Part shown: positions 36,663 through 44,092 of the stretch, one piece after another | Numbering within the stretch: position 1 is the first letter of the stretch | How the letters are laid out: every line of letters starts with the position of its first letter | Assembly: GCA_964515335.1 (NCBI GenBank) | Contig: CAZETS010000011.1 | Span: 20,671-84,670, forward strand | Length of the DNA stretch: 64,000 nt | From: TMED88 sp964515335 | GTDB lineage: Bacteria; Myxococcota_A; UBA9160; UBA4427 | Direction: 5' to 3' | The notes under the pieces: generated by a model | What the model saw: only the letters and a program-made list of their open reading frames with translations | Databases searched by the model: none | What the model was told of the DNA's origin: nothing | Program-made: the position numbers and the translations under genes

Positions 36663-37642
36663 ATCGACCCGCTTCGCTCTTCGCACGCGCGTGCCGGCGC
36701 GCGGCACGATCTCCCCTGCTCCACTTCATCGTGCTCGGTGGACTGGCCTTCCTGGCGCGCGACCTCGTCTTCGGCCCCGAGCCGGCGCTCAGCATCGGAC
36801 TCAGCGCCGACGAGGTGCGCGACCTCGAGGACGGCTGGCAACGCCAGACGGGCAGGCCCCCCTCCGAGAGCGAGCGCGAGGCGCTGATCCGCTCCGAGGT
36901 CGACGACCGGCTGCTGCTCGAGGACGCCTTCGACCGGGGCTGGCACCGCAGCGACGCCATCGCGCTGCGGCGCCTGGTGCAGAACCAGCGTTTCCTCGCG
37001 CCGGACGATCCCGCGAGCGATCTCGAGCTGCTCGAACGCGCCTTCGAGCAGGGCATGGACCGCAGCGACATCGTCGTGCGGCGACGCCTGCTCGAACGCA
37101 TGCGACTCGCGATCTTCGCCGGCGCGCGCGAGCCCGCGCCGACCCGCGACGAGCTGGCCGCCTACCTGGCCGCCCATCCGGCCCGCTTCGAACGCCCCGA
37201 GCAGGCGCGAATCAGCCACGTCTTCCTCTCGCGCGACCGCCGCGGCGAGTCGCTCGCCCGCGACGCGGAGGCGCTCGGCGCCCGCCTCGCCGCCGAGTCG
37301 GTGCCCCCCGAGCGAGCCAGCGAGTTCTCGGATCCCCTGCTGGTCCGGTCCCACCTCCCGCTGTGGTCCGAGTCACGCATCGCCCGCGAGCTCGGCGCGC
37401 CCTTCGCCGCCGAGGCGATGGAGGCTCCGGTGGGCCGGTGGACCGGACCGATCGAGTCGGCGTACGGGCTCCACCAGGCATACGTTCACGAACGGACTCC
37501 GCGCACCCTGCCGCCCCTGGACGAAGTGATGTCCGAGGTGCGCGCCGAGCTGCTGCGTGAACGCGAGCAGCGCGCCCTGCGCGACTACGTGACCGGTCTG
37601 CGCGCCCGGGCGAGCGTCACGATCGCCGGGATCCCCCGCTGA
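36659..37642 (+). CDS. PpiC/parvulin-type peptidyl-prolyl isomerase, membrane-anchored
   Basis: A 327-residue protein with one N-terminal membrane helix (20-36) followed by a periplasmic helical domain (40-175) and a degenerate parvulin-like domain (180-285) with ISHVFLSRDRRGE, FSDPLL and the usual SAYGLHQAYVHERTP ending. It resembles the SurA/PpiC chaperones encoded next to DUF3604 or HupE/UreJ genes in other bacteria and probably helps fold the coupled DUF3604 protein. The ATG overlaps the upstream stop by 4 bases. Confidence 0.8.
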   Translation: MNRPASLFARACRRAARSPLLHFIVLGGLAFLARDLVFGPEPALSIGLSADEVRDLEDGWQRQTGRPPSESEREALIRSEVDDRLLLEDAFDRGWHRSDAIALRRLVQNQRFLAPDDPASDLELLERAFEQGMDRSDIVVRRRLLERMRLAIFAGAREPAPTRDELAAYLAAHPARFERPEQARISHVFLSRDRRGESLARDAEALGARLAAESVPPERASEFSDPLLVRSHLPLWSESRIARELGAPFAAEAMEAPVGRWTGPIESAYGLHQAYVHERTPRTLPPLDEVMSEVRAELLREREQRALRDYVTGLRARASVTIAGIPR

Positions 37643-37660
37643 GCACGCGCGGACGCGCCG

Positions 37661-39481
37661 CTACTCGTCGCGCAGCGCCTCGACCGGATCGAGCCTCGCC
37701 CCGTGGCGGCTGGGCAGCAGGGTGGCTCCCAACGCGAGCACGAGCGCAACACCGACCACACCCACCACCTCGACCGGATCGACCTGCGAGGGCAGCGTCG
37801 AAATCTGATACACGCTGGCGGGCAGCGTATCGACTCCGGTCAGTGCCTCGATCTGGCGCTGGATGAAGGGCAGCTGCGTCGACACCGCGATGCCGGCCAG
37901 CACACCGACCACCACGCCGAGCAGACCGATGATGGCGCCCTCGATCGCGAAGACGAGCTCGATGCTCTCGTCGCGCGCCCCCATGGTCTTGAGGATCGCG
38001 ACGTCGGTCGATTTGGCCATGATCATCATCATCAGAGTCACGACGATCACGAAGGCCGACACGACCATGATCATCACGAGCAGCAGGAACATCAGCGAGC
38101 GGTTGTCGTTCAGCGCGTGGAAGAACTGCGGGAAGAGCTCCTTCCAGTCGCGGGCGAAGAAGGGGTGCTCGAGGGCGTTCTCGACGGCGTCCGCGACGGC
38201 GCGCGACCGGAAGAAGTCGCGGGTGCGCACCTCGAAGCCCGCCACCACGTCCGAGGCGCCCACGAAGGTCTGCGCGGCCGAGAGATCCGTGAAGGCGTAG
38301 AGCTCGTCGAACTGCAGGAAGCTCGATTCGAAGAGCCCGACCACCCGGAAGCGCATCAGCCTGGGCGACGGGCCGAGCGCCGTCGGCGCGCCACCCTGGG
38401 GCGAGACGAGGATGAGCGGATCGCCCAGCTCCGCCCCGAGCTGCTCGGCCAGCGCCTTGCCGATCACCAGGCCCGGCGCCGCCCCGGCCTCAGAGGCGTC
38501 GCCCGGCCCGGGCGGGTCGATCGCGGCGAGCTCACCGGCAACGATCTTGTCGGCCAGCTGCGTCACGCGGCTGGCCCTCTCGCGCTCGATGCCGCGCAGG
38601 CGGATCGGCGCGATCCGTCCGCTTCCCTTTCGCACCATGCCGTCGGCATCGAGGTACGGGCTGGCCGCCACCACGTCCGGAACGCGCTCGATGTCGGCCA
38701 GCACCTCGGGGTACGCGACGATGTGCCCGTAGTAGCTCCGCACCAGAAAGTGGGCGTAGTTGCCGACGATCTCGTCGCGCCAGGTCCGCTCGAAGCCGTT
38801 CATCACCGAGAGCACGGTGATGATCAACCAGACGCCGGCCGCCACGGCTCCGATGCAGATCAGCGTGATCACCGAGATGAAGACCTGCCGACGCTCGGCC
38901 ACCAGGTAGCGCAGCGCGATGAACCACTCGGCCCGGCGCCGCATCTCGATCAGACCGGCCACCGCCAACGGCAGCAGGCCCACCACCACGGCCTGGGCGA
39001 CGGAGCGCAGCGCGAGCTGTGGGTAGGCGAGTCGCGTGTCCAGATCGAGAGACGCACCCGAAAGATACGCGACCGCCAGGCCCGCCAGCGAGGGGACGGC
39101 GATCACGAGCGCCAGCATCGACCACACGCGCCGCCGCAGCGCGACCCGGTAGAGCAGCATGGCCGCCGCGCAGACCGGCACCAGCACCGCAAGCTCGCGC
39201 CCCCAGGCGGCGAGCCACTCGGCCCACGGCGCCACCGACAGCTCGGGCGCGCGGACGCGCAGCACGAGCGCCGTGAGGCCACCGCACACCATGGCGGCCG
39301 CTGCCAGCGCCGGCGGGAGGCGCTCGGAGGCGCGGGCGAATCGGCCCAGCACGATCAGCGCCGCAACGCCGTAGACCAGGGCCAGGGCCGCCAACACGAG
39401 CGCGATCACCACGATGAAGACCACCGAGAGGCCGCTGCCGAGCGTCCCCACGGCGCTCCAGAGCGAGGTCAGCGCGTCCAT
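37661..39481 (-). CDS. LolC/LolE-type lipoprotein-release permease with extra N-terminal membrane domain
   Basis: A 606-residue inner-membrane protein. From about residue 188, FIALRYLVAERRQVFISVITLICIG starts a classical LolC/E subunit: helix, large periplasmic loop with conserved VLSVMNGFERTWRD, and three C-terminal FtsX helices ending in PVEALRDE. The first 185 residues add about five membrane helices that normal LolC/E proteins (about 400 residues) lack. No LolD ATPase or LolA is adjacent. ATG 39481 is assumed; an upstream ATG near 39558 would add a Gly-rich leader. Confidence 0.85.
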   Translation of the reverse strand: MDALTSLWSAVGTLGSGLSVVFIVVIALVLAALALVYGVAALIVLGRFARASERLPPALAAAAMVCGGLTALVLRVRAPELSVAPWAEWLAAWGRELAVLVPVCAAAMLLYRVALRRRVWSMLALVIAVPSLAGLAVAYLSGASLDLDTRLAYPQLALRSVAQAVVVGLLPLAVAGLIEMRRRAEWFIALRYLVAERRQVFISVITLICIGAVAAGVWLIITVLSVMNGFERTWRDEIVGNYAHFLVRSYYGHIVAYPEVLADIERVPDVVAASPYLDADGMVRKGSGRIAPIRLRGIERERASRVTQLADKIVAGELAAIDPPGPGDASEAGAAPGLVIGKALAEQLGAELGDPLILVSPQGGAPTALGPSPRLMRFRVVGLFESSFLQFDELYAFTDLSAAQTFVGASDVVAGFEVRTRDFFRSRAVADAVENALEHPFFARDWKELFPQFFHALNDNRSLMFLLLVMIMVVSAFVIVVTLMMMIMAKSTDVAILKTMGARDESIELVFAIEGAIIGLLGVVVGVLAGIAVSTQLPFIQRQIEALTGVDTLPASVYQISTLPSQVDPVEVVGVVGVALVLALGATLLPSRHGARLDPVEALRDE

Positions 39482-39622
39482 CGGACCGCCAGAGCCTCCC
39501 TGCCCGCCCCGCCCTCGAAGGCCCGTCGGCCCACCGCCCTGCCCCCCTCGCCGCCCCATCGCGCGGACGGCCGGCAAAATAGCGGCGGGGCGACGCCCGC
39601 GCCGGAAGCCGGCGCCGCGACG

Positions 39623-39988
39623 CGCGTCGGCCTCACTCAGGCGGGTTTCGACTGGGTGTCCGACTACGGGATCACGCTCGGCGGAGCCGACGCCGGCGGC
39701 GCGGCGAACTGGATGTACTCCGTCGACGCGAAGCTCTACTTGTCGACCGAAGCCGTCCAGCCCTTCGTGGTGCTCGGCATGGGGGCCTACCATCTCGACT
39801 ACGTGGTTCCGGGCACACCGATCGGCGTCGACGCGACGTCGTTCTCGCCCCGCTTCGCAGGCGGCGTCGACTGGTACCTCGACTGGCGCTGGGGCCTGAC
39901 CGCGGAGGTCGACTGCGTGATCGGCACACGCCAGCTCGTGAATCTCGACCGGGTGACGGTCTCGGTCGGCGCATTCTGGCGCTTCTGA
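39623..39988 (+). pseudogene. 5'-truncated outer-membrane beta-barrel gene
   Basis: About 121 codons read as the C-terminal half of an eight-stranded barrel of the OmpW/OmpX-like kind: alternating strands (WMYSVDAKLYLS, VQPFVVLGMGAYHLDYV, WRWGLTAEVDCVIG) and the terminal aromatic VSVGAFWRF. Upstream, the frame enters the leader of the divergent permease gene and loses barrel character and any signal peptide. The only internal ATG (near 39711) would start in mid-barrel. It is best read as a decayed remnant. Confidence 0.6.
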
Positions 39989-40141
39989 GTCGAACCGCCG
40001 CACCCCTCGCCCCTACGCCACACGACTTCCAGCGCGACCCGCAGCCTCGCCCGCGCGACTCGCCGCCCTCGACTCACGGGGCTGCTAACGTCGGCCCTCC
40101 CCTTCGGAAGGCGCCCGCGTGGCGCCCGGAGCCGTCGACCG

Positions 40142-40948
40142 ATGCCGTACACGCTCTCGCCCGAGGAACGCGATCGCTGGGAGAAGGACGGGTTCTTCTT
40201 CCGCAACGACGTCTTCTCCGCCCCGGAGATCGACGCGTTGCGCGCGGCCGTGGAGGCCGTTCACGCACGCGTGCTCGCTGCGGCGGACGGCGACTCGGCC
40301 GGCGACGTCGAGCAGGTCGACAACCAGAAGTTCCAGCAGGTGCTCGGCTCGACGATCAAGTGGGAGTGGCGCGACGAGTTGCGCGCCGTGCGCTCGATGG
40401 AGCCGGTCCACCAACTCGACGAGCGGCTCGAACGCCTGGTCGACGACCCGCGCATGTGGCAGCCCTGCGCGGACATCACGGGACACGACGCCCTCTCGCT
40501 CTTCAGCGACAAGCTCAACGTGAAGCGTCCGGGCGGCGCGCCCTTTCCGTGGCACCAGGAGGGACCCTACTGGGCCTACGGGGCCGAGGATCTCGAGAAC
40601 GTCGTCACACTGATCATGTACCTCGACGACGCGACCGAGGAGAACGGCTGTCTCTGGGTGATTCCGGGCACGCATCGCTACGGGGCGCTCCCGGCGCTCC
40701 GCGATCGCGGCACCCTCGGCCGCCTCTACACCGACGTCGACCGCCTCGACGAGAAGCCCTTCGCGGCCGCCCTGCCCGCCGGATCCGTGATGTGGTTCCA
40801 CCGGGACCTCGTCCACGGCTCGCAGACCAACCGCACGGACACCGACCGGCGAGCCTTCCTGCTCGCCTACCAGCCCGCCGGGCTGCGCCAGTGGCGCAAC
40901 GGCGAGCGCCGCGACGTCGACCACCAGAGGTCCGACACCGGCTCCTGA
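40142..40948 (+). CDS. Phytanoyl-CoA dioxygenase (PhyH) family protein
   Basis: A 268-residue Fe(II)/2-oxoglutarate oxygenase. The double-stranded beta-helix core shows the metal triad as His138-x-Glu140 (PWHQEGPYW) and His225 (HRDLVHGS), with Arg236/237 for 2-oxoglutarate. The usual HxD is HxE here. NPRG-type contacts appear as NVKRPGGAPF. It ends 247 bp before a TetR-P450 pair and may belong to the same lipid or terpenoid oxidation programme, but the substrate cannot be deduced. Confidence 0.88.
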   Translation: MPYTLSPEERDRWEKDGFFFRNDVFSAPEIDALRAAVEAVHARVLAAADGDSAGDVEQVDNQKFQQVLGSTIKWEWRDELRAVRSMEPVHQLDERLERLVDDPRMWQPCADITGHDALSLFSDKLNVKRPGGAPFPWHQEGPYWAYGAEDLENVVTLIMYLDDATEENGCLWVIPGTHRYGALPALRDRGTLGRLYTDVDRLDEKPFAAALPAGSVMWFHRDLVHGSQTNRTDTDRRAFLLAYQPAGLRQWRNGERRDVDHQRSDTGS

Positions 40949-41083
40949 CCGGCCGTACGGGCCCCGGTGGCCGGCAGGGGCGTCCTGGGCCTGCCCGCGC
41001 GGCCTGCGTCGCGGCGGCGCCGGAGCGCAGGTGTGGTGCCGGGCGGCCTCGGACCGAAGCGCCACCCGCGGCGTGACGGCGTT

Positions 41084-41126
41084 CCGGCGGAATTTCGTCC
41101 GCCGGCCTGGTGGCCGGATTTCGGCC
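41084..41126. terminator. Two tandem hairpins with shared loop, possible terminator
   Basis: A perfect 8-bp stem CCGGCGGA/TCCGCCGG (41084-41105) with loop ATTTCG is followed by a 5-bp stem GGCCG/CGGCC (41112-41126) with loop GATTT. Both lie after the PhyH gene. No T-tract follows, so termination would have to be non-canonical. Confidence 0.4.
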
Positions 41127-41135
41127 GGCAGACGG

Positions 41136-41176
41136 TTGACACACGGCCGCCCTCGATAGAAACTAACGCTAGTTAG
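41136..41176 (+). promoter_or_regulatory. Sigma70-like promoter with overlapping TetR-type operator
   Basis: TTGACA (41136-41141) is followed after 15 bp by TAGAAA (41157-41162), and immediately by the inverted repeat CTAAC-GCTA-GTTAG (41163-41176). An operator covering the start point right before a TetR gene is the standard layout for autoregulation. ATG 41196 lies 19 bp downstream. Confidence 0.6.
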
Positions 41177-41195
41177 CCAACCGGAGCCCCCCGGC

Positions 41196-41990
41196 ATGCC
41201 CGCCACCTCACCCCAGCGAGCCGCGTCCCCCGCCCCCCAGCGAGCCGCGTCCCCCGCCCCCCAGCGAGCCCCGTCCCCCGCCCCCCAGCGAGCCCCGTCC
41301 CCCGCCCCCACGCTGGCCAGCCAGCCGGTCGTCGAGGCGGGCTCGACCGCCGGCCGCATCCTCGACGCCGCCGAGGTCTGCTTCGCTCGGCGCGGCTACG
41401 ACGGCACCACCCTGCGCGAAGTCGCCGAGATCGTCGGGATCCGCATCCCCAGCCTCTACAACCACTTCGACAGCAAGCAGTCGCTCTACACGGCGGTGCT
41501 CGCCCGGGGCATGGCGCCGATCCTCGAGATGCTGACCCGCTCGGTGGCCGGCGGCGACGGTGAAGCCGGCGGCGACCCCCGCAACTTCGTGAACGAGGTG
41601 ATGGCGGTGCTCGCCGAGCGCCCGAACCTGCCGCGGCTGATCCAGTACGAGATGCTGGCCGGTGGGGACAACCTCGCACTGATGCTCGAGGCCTGGCTGC
41701 GCCCCACCATGACGCGCAGCCTCGAGCTGCTGCGCGACACCCCCGCCGCGCGCCACTGGAAGCCCGAGCAGCTGCCCCACCTGCTGCTCGCGCTGGTGAA
41801 CATGCTGATCGGCCACTTCGCAATGACGCCGCTCACAGAGCTGCTGATCGACGAGGACGTCCACGACGAGACCGCGCTGGCCCGAGCGACCGGGTTCTAC
41901 GCCCGCGCCGCCACCCTGCTCACCTTCGGCGACGCCGCCCCGGCGCTGCCCGAGAGCCCCCCGTCCCCCAGCCAGGAGACCAGACCGTGA
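41196..41990 (+). CDS. TetR-family regulator with repeat-encoded N-terminal tail
   Basis: A 264-residue regulator. Residues 6-37 are four copies of PQRA(A/P)SPA, a disordered Pro/Ala/Arg tail made by a 24-bp tandem repeat. The HTH follows at about 50-95 (TLREVAEIVGIRIPSLYNHF), then a helical ligand domain. Its stop overlaps the P450 start (GTGA), so it almost certainly controls its own operon with the P450 through the operator at 41163-41176. The ligand is unknown. Confidence 0.92.
   Translation: MPATSPQRAASPAPQRAASPAPQRAPSPAPQRAPSPAPTLASQPVVEAGSTAGRILDAAEVCFARRGYDGTTLREVAEIVGIRIPSLYNHFDSKQSLYTAVLARGMAPILEMLTRSVAGGDGEAGGDPRNFVNEVMAVLAERPNLPRLIQYEMLAGGDNLALMLEAWLRPTMTRSLELLRDTPAARHWKPEQLPHLLLALVNMLIGHFAMTPLTELLIDEDVHDETALARATGFYARAATLLTFGDAAPALPESPPSPSQETRP
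41211..41306. repeat. Four tandem 24-bp repeats
   Basis: Copies 1-2 and 3-4 are identical within pairs; the pairs differ at one base (GCG versus CCG codon). The repeat is in frame and encodes PQRAxSPA four times. Near-identity suggests recent expansion. Confidence 0.9.
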
Positions 41991-43219
41991 CCGACTCGAC
42001 TTTCAGCTTTCTCGACGCCAGCAACTGGGACAGGAGCATCTGGCCGCGCCTGCGCGGGCTGCGGGACGAGGACCCCGTCCACTGGTCCGAGGCCGACCAG
42101 CTCTTCGTGGTGACGCGCTTCGAGGACGTCTCCTACGTATCCAAGCACCAGGAGCTGTTCACCTCGGCGGAGGGCGTGCGCCCCGGCAACCCCACGAAGC
42201 TCGGGCTGATCGACGAGGACGAGCCCCGCCACGGTCAGATCCGCGCAATGATCAACAAGGGCTTCACGCCCCGCATGGTCAAGAATCTCGAGACGGTCTT
42301 CCGCAACATCACGACCGAGGCCATCGACGCCATCGCCGAGAAGGGCGAATGCGATTTCGTGACGTCGATCTCGGTGCCGCTGCCCCTGCTGCTGATCGCC
42401 GAGATGCTCGGCATCCGCAAGGAGGACCGCGAGCGCTTCCACCACTGGTCCGACGCGATGATCGCCGGCGACGGCAACATGGACAAGCCGGAGATCATGG
42501 CCGCCGCCGGTCAGGCCTTCGTCGAGTACTCGACCTACTTGAAGGACGTCATAGAAGACCGGCGCCAGAACCCGCAGGACGACCTGATCAGCATCCTCGT
42601 GCACGCGAAGGACGAGGGCCTGCTGGGCAGCTTCGAGCAGAACGCCCAGGCCGACGAGATCTCGGGCGTCGATCACGGCGGCATCGCGACCGACGAGTTG
42701 GTGATGCTCTGCACCATCCTGCTGGTGGCCGGCAACGAGACCACCCGCAACGGGATCTCCGGCGGCATGCAGCTGCTGATCGAGCACCCCGAGCAGCGCC
42801 AGCGCCTGATCGACGACCCCTCGTTGATCCCGGCAGCGGTCGAGGAGATGTTGCGGCTCGTGTCGCCGGTGCACAGCTTCGCGCGCACGGCCACGCAGGA
42901 CACCGAGCTGCACGGCGTGAAGATCCGCGAGGGCCAGAAGGTCCTGATCGTCTACCCGATTGCGAACCGCGACCCGCGTCAGTTCGAGCGGCCGGACGAG
43001 TTCGACATCGATCGCAACCCCGCGCACCTCGCGTTCGGCATCGGCAGCCACTTCTGCCTCGGCGCCAACCTGGCGCGGATGGAGATGCGGGTGGCGTTCG
43101 AGGAGCTGCTGCGCCGCATCCCGGACATGACGTACACGGCCGGCGGGCCGGTGCTGTCACCGTCGGCGCTCGTACGCACCTGCATGGAGCTGAAGGTCGG
43201 GTTCACGCCCGAGGCGTGA
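41987..43219 (+). CDS. Cytochrome P450
   Basis: A 410-residue soluble bacterial class I-type P450. Signatures: oxygen-activating helix I LLVAGNETTRN, EEMLR (ExxR), and the heme loop FGIGSHFCLGANLARME with Cys357 as proximal ligand. The acid-alcohol pair is Glu-Thr in NETT. It resembles CYP107/CYP142-like enzymes that oxidise terpenoids, steroids or fatty acids. No ferredoxin or reductase gene is adjacent, so redox partners must be encoded elsewhere. GTG 41987 overlaps the TetR stop. Confidence 0.95.
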   Translation: MTDSTFSFLDASNWDRSIWPRLRGLRDEDPVHWSEADQLFVVTRFEDVSYVSKHQELFTSAEGVRPGNPTKLGLIDEDEPRHGQIRAMINKGFTPRMVKNLETVFRNITTEAIDAIAEKGECDFVTSISVPLPLLLIAEMLGIRKEDRERFHHWSDAMIAGDGNMDKPEIMAAAGQAFVEYSTYLKDVIEDRRQNPQDDLISILVHAKDEGLLGSFEQNAQADEISGVDHGGIATDELVMLCTILLVAGNETTRNGISGGMQLLIEHPEQRQRLIDDPSLIPAAVEEMLRLVSPVHSFARTATQDTELHGVKIREGQKVLIVYPIANRDPRQFERPDEFDIDRNPAHLAFGIGSHFCLGANLARMEMRVAFEELLRRIPDMTYTAGGPVLSPSALVRTCMELKVGFTPEA

Positions 43220-43285
43220 GCGCGCGGGGCGGCGGGACCGCCGAACCGCCGCCCCGCAACCGACCACCGCGCACCTCGACGGCGC

Positions 43286-43323
43286 GACGCCTCAGTCCGT
43301 CGCGGACGCCTCAGTCCGTCGCG
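43286..43323. repeat. 19-bp perfect tandem duplication across a stop codon
   Basis: The unit GACGCCTCAGTCCGTCGCG occurs twice (43286-43304 and 43305-43323), followed by a third partial GACGCC. It contains the stop codon of the DUF190 gene (43311-43313), so a second copy of the gene's last codons and stop lies just downstream. Confidence 0.9.
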
Positions 43324-43655
43324 GACGCCGACTGCAGCAGCACCTCGACGGGCTCGAGGGTGACGAGCCCGCGAAAGTCCATCTCGCGCAGCTTCGGCAC
43401 GAAGGCGTCGACGTGCTCGCGGTCGTCGACCAGCTCGACGAGCACCGGCACATCCTCGGCGAGCCGCAGCACCCGCGAGGTGTGGATGTGGCTGTCGGCC
43501 CCGTAGCCCATCGAGCCCTTCGAGACCGTGGCGCCGGCCAGCCCCGCCTCGTGGGCGGCGCGCACGATGGCCTCGTAGAGCGGTTCGCGCCCGTGCCGAT
43601 CGCCCTCGGCGCAGTAGATCCGAAGACGCCAGGATTGCCGGGGCAGCGCCCTCAT
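43311..43655 (-). CDS. DUF190 family protein
   Basis: A 114-residue cytoplasmic protein of the PII-like DUF190 fold (RLRIYCAEGDRHGREPLYEAIVRAAHEAGLAGATV, here quoted only in part as LYEAIVRAAHEAGLAGATV, and SRVLRLAEDVPVLVELVD). DUF190 genes commonly sit next to crcB, as here, where the ATG lies 1 bp after the crcB stop. A regulatory or accessory role in fluoride export is inferred from that association. The 3' end lies in a 19-bp tandem duplication. Confidence 0.9.
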   Translation of the reverse strand: MRALPRQSWRLRIYCAEGDRHGREPLYEAIVRAAHEAGLAGATVSKGSMGYGADSHIHTSRVLRLAEDVPVLVELVDDREHVDAFVPKLREMDFRGLVTLEPVEVLLQSASATD

Positions 43656-43656
43656 C

Positions 43657-44040
43657 TCACGCCCCCTGCCACGCCACGCCGAGCCGGTAGCCGAGCCACA
43701 CGGCCAGCAGGCCGGCCAGGTTGCTCACCAGCACGTTCGTCGCGGCCGGCCACCAGGCCCGCTCGGCCAGCATCGAGAAGGTCTCGAAGCCGAATGTCGA
43801 GAACGTCGTGAAGCCTCCGAGAAAGCCCACCATCAGCGCCAGCCGCACCTCCTCGCGCACGATCGCCGGCCCGGCGAAGAGCGCGGCCAGCACCCCGATC
43901 GCCGCGCAGCCCGTCACGTTGACGAGCAGCGTTCCGACCGGGAAGACGCCGTCGGTGAGCCGCTGCCCCACGCCCGACAGCCCGTAGCGAGCGACCGCAC
44001 CGAGGGCGCCGCCGCAGGCAATGAACAGAAGCTTCGTCAT
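43657..44040 (-). CDS. crcB: Fluoride channel CrcB/Fluc
   Basis: A 127-residue inner-membrane protein with four helices that forms dual-topology dimers exporting fluoride. It has the diagnostic VNVTGCAAIGVLA and GFLGGFTTFSTFGFE segments (Na+ and F- sites) and the N-terminal GGALGAVARYGLS. ATG 44040 is fixed by homology. I saw no fluoride riboswitch in the 52 bp separating it from the selenoprotein gene, so it may be read from an upstream promoter. Confidence 0.95.
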   Translation of the reverse strand: MTKLLFIACGGALGAVARYGLSGVGQRLTDGVFPVGTLLVNVTGCAAIGVLAALFAGPAIVREEVRLALMVGFLGGFTTFSTFGFETFSMLAERAWWPAATNVLVSNLAGLLAVWLGYRLGVAWQGA

Positions 44041-44092
44041 GGGTGCCCCGATGTCCGCCCCACGGCGCCCGTCCCCGCGCGGCCGCCGTCCA

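Noticed and set aside
44041..44092. Fluoride riboswitch before crcB
   Set aside because: The 52 bp contain no recognisable conserved riboswitch core.
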